Shown in pieces: positions 56,577 through 64,000 of a stretch of DNA of 64,000 nt. The stretch comes from Thinopyrum elongatum (lineage: Eukaryota; Streptophyta; Magnoliopsida; Poales; Poaceae), in assembly GCA_011799875.1 (NCBI GenBank), contig CM022298.1:290908366-290972365 (forward strand). The letters are read 5' to 3'. The notes below the pieces were generated by a model. It worked only from the letters and a program-made list of their open reading frames with translations. It was not told the DNA's origin and ran no database searches. Both the position numbers and the translations under genes were made by a program. The stretch's first letter is position 1, and every line of letters starts with the position of its first letter.

Positions 56577-58105
56577 TGAAAGTGCGTTATATCGACTAGA
56601 GGGGGGGTGAATAGGCGATTTTTACAAATTCGTCACCGAGGAATTTCAAGGTGAGGAAATTCCTAAGCGACGAACTACTTAGCAGCGGAATGAGTACTCA
56701 GATGCAAGCATAACAGAGCAGTAGCACAGTCATCATGATGAAATGAAAACAAGCACAGAGTACGAGTAGCGTAAACACAGGATAAGCAGGCTGAAGACAA
56801 ACTGACTGAAGAATTTGAACTGAGGAAATTGAGAAAGTCTTCCGACAAAGTCTTCAAACAGTAATGATCAAATACATAGCAACTATGCGAGGAAATGAAA
56901 GGGTTGAGGAAACAGAACCAGTAGCTTGGTGAAGACACTGATTTGGTAGACCAGTTCCAACTGCTGTGACAGTTGTACGTCTGGTTGGAGCGGCTAGGTA
57001 TTTAAACCTGAGGACACACAGTCCCGGACACCCAGTCCTGAACACACAGTCCAGGACACCTAGTCCTCACCGTATTCTCCTTGAGCTAAGGTCACACAGA
57101 CCTCGCCCAACCACTCGTGGTAAGTCTTCAGGTGACTTCCAAACCTTCACATACTCGGTCACTCGGCAATCCACAATTTCCTCTTGGATGCTCTAGACCA
57201 TGACGCCTAACCTTCTGGAGGATGCACAGTCCTCAAAGGTAACAAGCGTCGGTTCCACACAGGAACAATCTCTTCAGTGATGCTCAATCACTTTGGGTTT
57301 GTAGGTGTTTGGGTTTTTGGGTTTTTCCTCACTTGATGATTTTCGCTCAAAGTCCTCGGAGGATGGGATGCTCTAAATGACAAGTGTCAATCTATCTCTC
57401 GGAGCAGCCAACCAACTAGTGGTTGAAGGGGGCGGCTATTTATAGCCTAGGGAGCAACTTGACATGATAAGACATAAATGCCCTTCAATGATATGACCGT
57501 TAGGTGGGTAGGATATTTGGACAGCTGGCGCGTAGCACAGCAACGGTCGGAAATTTGAGTATCAAATTCCTCAGGGCTATCATGTACCTCACTTGTAGGC
57601 AATCCACACTGGCGAATTCCTAACTACTCAGTCAGAACAAATTCCTCAGAGAACAGAAGAACTTCGTCTCTGTCACTGAAGAACTTGACTAAACTGTATG
57701 AGATTTCCAATGGCTTCACTCGAAAGGATTGGGTAGGTGTAGGATTTTGAGTTGAGCATCACTTGGAAATTTTTCCTTAGTTTTACCTCGACCCCCTTTA
57801 ATAGTACGGTGTTTCCTATGACTCAAGAAGAAGAAAATGAAACTATGAAAACAAAAGTCTTCACGCTTCATAATCCTCGCATGAATATCAAGTCTTCAGG
57901 GTCACACCAATTTCTTCACATTCAAAGTCTTCAAGAAAACCAAAGTCTTCAGTTGAAGACATTCATTTTTAGGGGTCGACATTCATCGTAATTAACAAAC
58001 TCCTCATAGACTTATAGACCTGTGTACACTCACAAACACATTAGACCCTTAACCTATAAGTCTTCAATACACCAAAATCACTAAGGGGCACTAGATGCAC
58101 TTACA
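56577..58105 (-). repeat. 5' LTR of the SIRE-like element
   Basis: This 1529-bp copy of 43647-45175 has no indel. TATAAATA at 57437-57444 on the minus strand would drive gag-pol. Confidence 0.94.
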
Positions 58106-59239
58106 AGCTTCAAGTTGATCCTACGCAGATTTGCAAAGGTCTCTTCCAAATCCTGAATGAGAGTCATTCTGTCCTTGGTTCTGACCACTATATCATCCAT
58201 GTAGGCTTCAATATTTCTGTGCAGCTGGGACTCAAAGCCAATCTGTACTGCTCGTGCAAAAGTGGATTCAGCGCTCTTCAACCCGAAGGGCATCCGTACA
58301 AAACAGTACGTGCCACATGGGGTTATGAACGCGGTCTTCTCTTCGCCTTCCTTGGACATGAAGATCTGGTGGTATCCAGAGTAGGCATCCAGGAAGGAAA
58401 GCAGTCAGAGCCGGAGGTGGAATCCACAATCTGGTCGATGCGTGGCAAGGGGAATGGGTCCTTCGGGCATGCTTTGTTTAGATCTGTGAAATCTATGCAA
58501 AGCCTCCATTTCCCATTCGCCTTGCGCACCACCACTGGATTTGCTAACCACGTTGGATGCAATACTCCTCTAACCAAACCAGCTGCCTCGAGTTTCTTGA
58601 CCTCCTCGGCAATAAACTGCTACTGCTCCAAAGCTTGCTTCTAGACCTTCTGCTTGACGGGCCGGGCATGTGGGCAGACAGCAAGGTGGTGCTTGATTAC
58701 CTCCCTGGGAACACCGAGGATGTCAGATGGTTGCCAAGCAAACACGTCGACATTCGCCCGCAGGAAGGCAATGAGCACACTTTCCTATTTGTCATCGAGG
58801 GTGGCACTGATGGTAAACGTACCATCAGTGCCAGCCAGCCCTGCCGGGACCTTCTTCACAGCGGGTGCAACAGCCTTGGATCTCTTGCTATTGGAACTCT
58901 CCGGCAAGTCATCAACAGGCGCAGCGCACTCCGAAGAGGTACACTTCCCGGATTCCTTGCTGGCTTTCTTCTTTTTCTTGCTTTCCTTGGCGGGAGTAGT
59001 AGCTTTCGCGGCCTCTGCAGCGACTGCTTCCCGGTACATCTTGTCCACGCATATGATTGCGTCTTTCTTGTCTGATGGAATGGAAATGACGCCCATTGGC
59101 CCTGGCATCTTCAATGTGTTGTAAGCATAGTGGGATACCGCCATGAATTTGGCCAGGGCAGGGCGACCAAGGATTCCATTGTACGGCAGGGGGAGGTCAA
59201 CCACATCAAACACGATCTTCTCAGTCCGGTAGTTTAACT
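58106..59239 (-). pseudogene. pol: Tat protease tail and RT N-terminus
   Basis: After the poly-G frameshift the minus frame reads FDVVDLPLPYNGILGRPALA, the protease ILGRP segment. It then has a Lys-rich linker, a TAG near 58787 (in TLDDK), more TAG stops near 58640 and 58620, and RT with HPTWLANPVVVRKANGKWRL and FTDLNKACPKDPFPLPRID. A frame change near 58390-58420 precedes TAFITPCGTYCFVRMPFGLK and the active-site YMDD at 58193-58204. The RT is cut at LRRINLKL by the SIRE-like element. The stops fit CAG to TAG. Confidence 0.87.
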
Positions 59240-59251
59240 CCCCCCCCCCCC
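59240..59251 (-). repeat. Run of 12 G in the protease frame
   Basis: Twelve C on the plus strand make a G12 run in the coding direction. The protease frame upstream ends in GGGGS and the downstream part is in another phase, so slippage or a run-length change explains the break. It is also a spot where assembly errors are common. Confidence 0.85.
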
Positions 59252-60165
59252 GAATGTTACCGGCAGTGTGATCTTCCCCTTAGGACGACTCCTGCCGGGG
59301 TTGATCCCTTGAAACGTACCAATAACCTTGAGCTCTTCATCTGCTATCTGGAGTTTGCTAATGACCTTCGGAGAAATCAGATTCAACCCGGCCCCGCCGT
59401 CAACCAACATCTTTGTGACCTTGAGGTTGCGGATGGTTGGTGAAACCAACAACGGCAAACACCCTACCACGGTAGTACGGTCAGGGTGATCCTCCTCATT
59501 AAAGATGATGGGCGTGCGGGACCACTTAAGCAGCTTCCGAGAATCTGCTGCTGGCTCCACGGCATTGACCTCACGCGCCCACTTTTTAAGTTGGCGGTGA
59601 GAGGAGTGCAAAGATGCACCCCCGTCAATGCATAGGGCGTCAGTGGCTTTCTGGAACTCCTGCTCGCTGGTTTCTTCTTCATCTCCTTCGTCACTCTCGT
59701 CCTCGCAGTCCTTCTTCTCACGGCCTTTGGCGGGTTTCCCCTGATACTGAGGAGCCTTGCCGGGGCGACCTGTTCTGCCACCTCGGCCCTTCCTGCCTGC
59801 GCCATCTTGGTCTTTCTCCTTATCACGCTTCTCGTGCTCAGCCCTCTGCTTCTTGACGAGTTGCTCAACCTGATGACACTCCTGAAGATCGTGGCCCTTG
59901 GTCCAATGGATCTTGCAATACGGCCCATCACCCTTCCCAGCCTTCTCGGCAGCCGTGACTCCCGGCAATCAGTGCACGCGGGAGCTTCCTTGCCGGGAAC
60001 CTCGGTCTTGGCCTTCTTGCCGGTACTAGGTGCACTCGATCCTTCAACGGTCATCACCGCTTTATCCTTGCGCTTCTTGTTGCTCTTCTTGTTCTTCTTC
60101 TTCTAGTTGGTGGCATCGTCGTCGTCCTCTGAGTTGATGTCGACGCCATCTTCTTCACCGGGGAG
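59252..60165 (-). pseudogene. gag-pro: Tat gag C-terminus and protease
   Basis: A Lys/Ser-rich linker leads to a knuckle of the form CX2HX4HX4C (CKIHWTKGHDLQEC), then a basic Gly/Arg-rich stretch, an acidic stretch, and the protease with KMLVDGGAGLNLISPKVI; DGGAG (about 59399) stands at the catalytic site, as expected for Tat. Two overlapping phases indicate a frame change near 59960-60000. The frame ends at the G12 run. Confidence 0.82.
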
Positions 60166-61714
60166 TCATCTCCCCTCTTCTACTCGGGCACACTTATCCA
60201 CCAGAGTGTATAGCTCATTCACAGTCTTGGGCAACCAAACGTTCATTTTAGAACCTATCCGGCGGTTGCGCACATTGGACTGGAACGCGACTATCACAGC
60301 TGCCGGGTGGATGTCTGGAATATTCCTGTGCACCCAGCTGAACCTCTGCATGTACTTCCACAGACTCTCTCCTTCCTTCTGTGGAAGGAGATGCAAGTCG
60401 CTGGGCTGCCCTGGTTCTTGATGGCCGCCCGTGAAGGCGCCAACAAACTCATGGCACAGGTCAGCCCAGGTCGAGATGGAATTCTTTGGCAGTGCATCAG
60501 CCAAGACCTCACATTTGGCTTGAGTGCCAAAGGGAAGTAGTTGGCAAACACCTTCTCGTCTCTTCCCCCGGCAGCTTGAACATCGATGGTGTAGATGCTC
60601 AAGAACTCTGCCGGGTTCAATCTTCCATCGTACTTCTCTGGTATTTCTGGCTTGAATGTGCGAGCAGATGGCCAACAGACTTGCCGCAGCTCGCGAGTGA
60701 AGGCGGGGCACCTAACCTCGAAAGGTAGGTACCCACCTTCACCTGGCGTGGGCTCGTCGATATCGGGGCCATTGCGCCTATAAGACTGGTGTTGGCTTTC
60801 GCGACGTCGTTTGATGGTGAAGCGCGCATCTTCCTTCCGCCTGTCTTCCAGGACTCGCTGCTGGTCTCGTCATGCTCGAGGATCGGACGAAGCCATCGAT
60901 ATGTCGTCGGGTTCTTGGTCGCGTGGCTTTGGCTGCGGCCCCTGCGCTGGCTGCCGCGGAGGGGATTGCACCGTGGGGGTGGCCCCTTCGGTACGGCCAG
61001 CGGCTCGGGCCGTTGTCGCCGCCTGCGGAGGCCGTGACGGGCCCGCTCACTGTGATCCTCTCGCCTCGGCGAAACCAATCAGGCTCTGAATGGTGGCTCT
61101 CCACTCATCCATCTGATTGGCCGCCGACGGAAATCTTAACAGGAGTTGGGCCCGAGCCATGACCTTCGAAGCAGTGCTCGGCATAGACGATGACGTAGAC
61201 TGCAACATTGCCTGGCTTCTGACGGTGCCTGTAATGGCAGCGCCGTGCTCTCGTCGCCATGAGACAGTCGCCAGGGTGGCGTGGTGACGAGGTGGATGTG
61301 CTTGGGGATCGGTGGCTCCGTTCGGCGCATCGGCTTGGCCATCCCGTCCCGGGGGTGGCGCGTGCCCTGCGACCGTACCCGCAGCGGGGGCGGCCAGAGG
61401 GTTGCGGTTCGCTCCAGGGCGAGCGCCACCACTGTGGTTGCGTCCTCCGGTGGGGTGGAGAGGCGCGGACAGGATGATCTACCCTCCCGCACCTTGTGGA
61501 GCGTGGCCGCTGGGATGTTGTTGGCGCTGTCCTTCTACGGTGGCTCCTGTTCCCGTTTCGGCCATAGGTGAGGTGGTGACAACGCCGCCTGCGCCGGCCA
61601 CGTCCCCCGCAGCGTCCACGTCCCCGTAGCCCCCACGGCGCCGGCGGCCGCGTGCGAAGGGGCCTTCGAGGTGGACGGGTGAGCTGCGGCACCGGGTTTC
61701 TTCTTGGGCGCCAT
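60166..61714 (-). pseudogene. gag: Tat gag, N-terminal and core
   Basis: An ATG at 61714-61712 reads MAPKKKPGAAAHPSTSKAPS, followed by an Ala/Pro/Arg-rich low-complexity region in which no single frame stays open (61105-61700). The core is clear from 60711 to 60166: SISTWADLCHEFVGAFTGGH, EGESLWKYMQRFSWVHRNIP and VNELYTLVDKCARVEEGR. Several frame changes are needed between 60700 and 61600. Many overlapping frames in this GC-rich part are incidental. Confidence 0.78.
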
Positions 61715-61794
61715 GGATGATGAAGCTATCGATGAAGAGAATGATGATGAAGATGACGCGCTGCTTGTACTCTCGGGTTCACACAAGTGCTTCC

Positions 61795-61811
61795 CCTTAC
61801 CTGGCGCGCCA
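61795..61811 (-). other. Primer-binding site of the Tat element
   Basis: The minus strand reads TGGCGCGCCAGGTAAGG, four bases after the 5' LTR. This site is common in Triticeae Tat-type elements in my memory; the matching tRNA is not named here. Confidence 0.7.
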
Positions 61812-61815
61812 AAGA

Positions 61816-62731
61816 TGTCGTGGGAAAACACGGCCACCTATGGGGCCATCGGCCCCTTGTGGTTCGGCAGGGGGGAAGGACGCATTGCACAAAGAGCTGA
61901 GGGCACGGAGCAGCACGACAGCGATCACACGGGCAGTTTTACCCAGGTTCGGGCTGCCGCGAGGCGTAAAACCCTACTCCTGCTTTGGTGGATTGATGAG
62001 AGGACCATGGTGGACACGCAGCGCTCTAGCCCGGCAAGGTCGCCTCGGGGTGAGAGCAGCTACGCGTGTATGAGTGTACAAGGGTCCGAATCCTTTCTAA
62101 GGTTGCCATGGCCCTCCTTTTATAGATCAAGGGGTCACCACAATGGCAAATCAGTCATTGCGTACTGATTAGATAGCAAACAGTGCTATCATACCTAACT
62201 CTGCAGACAGGACAGAGCGCATTAAATGCACCGCTTAGTGTCACATTGTAGCGTAGCCCAGCAAGCCTTGCCGTGCCGTTCGGCCACCTTCTCGCCTGCC
62301 TGCGTGACACGTCCCTGGACGGGTGTCATTTGGAGGTGATTTCCTCTGGAAGCGGCTGCCACGTGCCAAATAACGACCACTTAGCCACTTGGGAGCTCGA
62401 CACCGCACCGATCGATGACTTGCATTGCTGTGAGGTGGAGCGGTGGAGCCTTGGCGGGGTAATCCGCCCTCGGCGTCCCCGGCAAGCCTGCCGGGGCAAT
62501 CTTGAGACTTGTCTTCGGGGCAACCTCGTCCCCGCCAGGCTCGCTTGCCCAGCAAGGGAGGTTTTTCCTTAGTAGTATCTTGCTCCTTTGGTTGGTCTTG
62601 GTCTTGTTGATCCGCCCTTTGATTTCTCAAAGAGCTGATCTCTTCTGCTTGGTCTGGTCGCGGATGCTGCAACCTTGTTCTCGAGCCTGTGTACAGTCTG
62701 GTCAACACACCTGGGGTTTGTTGCACCGACA
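61816..62731 (-). repeat. 5' LTR of the Tat element
   Basis: This 916-bp LTR pairs with 37723-38639. A TATAAAAG on the minus strand at 62117-62124 is the promoter candidate. The TSD aagtg follows at 62732. Confidence 0.92.
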
Positions 62732-62736
62732 AAGTG

Positions 62737-63007
62737 TCATGCAGAGATGGCAGATATTCCTTTGAGAGATATAGTGCCACTGGAAGCAATTTAGTTGGAG
62801 AGCGATCTGACTTATGAGGAGAAGCCTGTGAAGATTCTTGAGACTGCAGAGAGAATCACTTGTACCAAGATCATCAAGTTCTGCAAGGTTCAGAGGAGTC
62901 ACCACACCGAGGAAGAAGCTACTTGGGAGCGAGAAGAAGATCTCAGGTAGGACCATACACACCTTTTTGCTGGCCAACCCGAATCTCGAGGGCGAGATTC
63001 ATCTTAA
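62737..63007 (+). pseudogene. pol: Chromovirus integrase tail with chromodomain-like region
   Basis: The frame resumes from 37722 with HAEMADIPLRDIVPLEAI, then a TAG at 62792-62794. It continues with LTYEEKPVKILETAERIT and HHTEEEATWEREEDLR, where the Trp-Glu pattern is that of chromodomains. A TAG at 62948-62950 and the terminal TAA at 63005-63007 follow. The chromodomain is thought to guide integration toward particular chromatin marks. Confidence 0.82.
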
Positions 63008-63026
63008 GGGGGGGGGGGGGTAGGTT
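63005..63026 (+). other. Polypurine tract of the chromovirus, with G13 run
   Basis: Thirteen G (63008-63020) follow taa and precede taggt and the 3' LTR. A purine tract here is required for plus-strand priming. The run length may vary or be mis-assembled. Confidence 0.75.
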
Positions 63027-64000
63027 TGTAACATCCCAATTTTATTAAATTTGGATGTTAATAGAATCATTCAATGCGTATCATATTTTATTGCATTTTG
63101 GATTTTTTCTGGAATATTCAAATAATTTTCAACTCGAGAAAAAATAAAAGAGAGGGGATAAGATGACTTCCTCAATTATAAAGAGTTGGAAAATTCATTA
63201 GAATATCATTTGGAGTTTTTGGAGTTTATTTGGTATTTATTTTATTTGCCAAAAGTGCATTAATTGCATTAGGGAAATATTTTCAAAACTTTTTGTGCTT
63301 AAATTAATGTTCATTATGCTCTATTTATTCCATAATAAATTTAGGAATTTTTGTTGTAATTTTAGTAATTCATTTGAATTGGTTTAGGGCCACTTTTGTT
63401 CTCTGTTAAAAAAAACAAACACACGCACACACACAACACCAGGCTAGGGGCACACGAACCGGTCTGCTCGGCCTTTCGGCCCACGGCCCGTCTGGGCGCC
63501 GAAACACTTTCGCGCCAGCCGCCCGCCTCTCCCCCTCTCCCGCCACTGCCGCTGATGCGTGGGGCTCGGCCCCAGTCTATCTTCAACCTCCCGCAGCCCC
63601 TCGGGATAAACATCCTCGCCGCGCTCACCCACAACCGCCGCTCCGCTCTCTCGCGGATGAGGCTTATCCGCAGCCCAGCAGTGCTCGTAGCCTCGCCTAT
63701 AAAAACCCCAGACCCCCCTCATTCAATCTCGCCTTCCCGCATCGTCCCACGTTGCTCCTACTACTCGTTGTCGTCGGTTGCATCTCGCCAACCGGAGCTT
63801 CCTCGCTGGAGGATTCCATCGCCAGTAAGCCACCACGGCCTCCGTCTTTCTGTCATTCTACTTCCCGCGTCGAGGTGCATCTCTTTGATACTTTCATTTT
63901 GCTCCTAGGTTCGCCGGAGCACCTGCACCAATGACACCGACCCCACCGGAGCACCGAAGGCCGCCGCCCCTTCCTCCACCCGTCCAGACGACACCGACGC
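63027..64000 (+). repeat. 3' LTR of the chromovirus, cut by window end
   Basis: The first 974 bp of an LTR that should be about 3.2 kb. It differs from the 5' LTR by several percent and by a few indels, for example ttttatt inserted near 63038. The TATA box is at 63698-63705. Divergence is higher than for the elements nested within, as expected. Confidence 0.9.

Larger units (their letters stand above)
43647..58105 (-). mobile_element. SIRE/Maximus-like Copia with large additional ORF, complete, TSD AGCTT
   Basis: Two LTRs of exactly 1529 bp (43647-45175 and 56577-58105) differ at about 18 positions by eye, roughly 1.2%, so this is a young insertion. Perfect TSDs AGCTT lie at 43642-43646 and 58106-58110, and removal restores the Tat RT frame at RRINLKLNPEKC. 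Minus-strand order is PBS (iMet type), gag, protease remnant, integrase, RT, RNase H, a 1.3-kb gap with a TATA box, an additional ORF of 1.2 thousand codons, polypurine tract, 3' LTR. A long gag with UBN2-like N-terminus and an extra ORF after pol are the marks of the SIRE/Maximus lineage. The copy has a gag frameshift and a protease deletion. Confidence 0.94.
37723..62731 (-). mobile_element. Tat-lineage Gypsy retrotransposon, complete, TSD AAGTG
   Basis: LTRs at 37723-38639 and 61816-62731 start TGTC and end GACA, with perfect TSDs AAGTG at 37718-37722 and 62732-62736. Excision restores the chromovirus frame at QLKKC. On the minus strand the order is leader, gag, protease, RT, RNase H, integrase, then about 2.2 kb before the 3' LTR. 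The lineage call rests on the gag type, the CX2HX4HX4C knuckle, the RNase H plus integrase arrangement and the GGGGGCT-type polypurine tract. A SIRE-like Copia (43647-58105) splits the RT; without it the element is about 10.5 kb. LTR divergence is roughly 4-5% by eye. Confidence 0.92.
24511..64000 (+). mobile_element. Tekay/Del-like chromovirus (Gypsy), 3' end beyond the window
   Basis: A 3160-bp LTR (24511-27670) and the start of its partner (63027 on) enclose gag, protease, RT, RNase H, integrase and a chromodomain-like C-terminus in plus orientation. The interior is split by two complete elements at 31440-36148 and 37723-62731. Removing them and one copy of each TSD leaves about 5.6 kb of internal sequence, normal for an autonomous chromovirus with long LTRs. 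All reading frames carry several stops and a few small indels. The Tekay/Del assignment rests on the RT/integrase order and the C-terminal domain. Confidence 0.88.

Noticed and set aside
61105..61700. Long overlapping frames in all phases in the Tat gag N-terminal region
   Set aside because: GC-rich low-complexity sequence gives long open frames by chance; only the MAPKKKPG start and the core at 60166-60711 are supported.

Overview
The window is a block of nested transposable elements from a large grass genome. I see no ordinary host gene, rRNA, tRNA or CRISPR array. Element types (a BARE/Angela/WIS-type Copia with about 1.74 kb LTRs, Gypsy LTRs opening with a TGATACGTCTCC-like sequence, a SIRE/Maximus-type Copia, a Tat-type Gypsy and an RTE-type LINE) point to a Triticeae species such as wheat, Aegilops, barley or rye. 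That assignment is inference from remembered family features; family names are approximate, while boundaries and target-site duplications (TSDs) are read from the sequence.

Left part (1-24510). A Gypsy element on the minus strand (here 'host Gypsy H') is visible at 11934-15371 and 23138-24360. Its protease is split by a complete plus-strand Gypsy-type element at 15372-23132 (TSD ATAGT). Its 3' side is interrupted near 11933 by an RTE-type LINE (minus). That LINE is cut at 10514 by a Copia-type LTR, and the Copia LTR is split by a complete BARE-like element at 179-8947 (minus). At 24361-24448 there seems to be the 3' tail of another LINE, followed by an (AC)n tract.

Right part (24511 to the end). 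A Tekay/Del-like chromovirus (plus) has its 5' LTR at 24511-27670 and the start of its 3' LTR at 63027. Its pol is split twice: by a small gag-only LTR element at 31440-36148 (TSD TGAGT), and by a Tat-lineage Gypsy (minus) at 37723-62731 (TSD AAGTG). The Tat reverse transcriptase is in turn split by a SIRE/Maximus-like Copia (minus) at 43647-58105 (TSD AGCTT), whose two 1529-bp LTRs differ at only about 18 positions by eye, making it the youngest element checked.

Nearly every coding region is broken. In the chromovirus and the Tat element most in-frame stops are CAG to TAG or CAA to TAA, as expected from cytosine deamination in methylated silent DNA. The best preserved proteins belong to the SIRE-like element: a 905-residue integrase-RT-RNase H frame and a 1.24-thousand-residue additional ORF.

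The most interesting pattern is that elements of three lineages carry extra ORFs behind gene-like leaders. The SIRE-like element has a TATA box, a GC-rich leader and a predicted leader intron before its additional ORF. The Tat element has an antisense TATA box and reading frame between pol and the 3' LTR. Host Gypsy H has an additional ORF with a possible leader intron. The chromovirus also has a separate unknown ORF upstream of gag.
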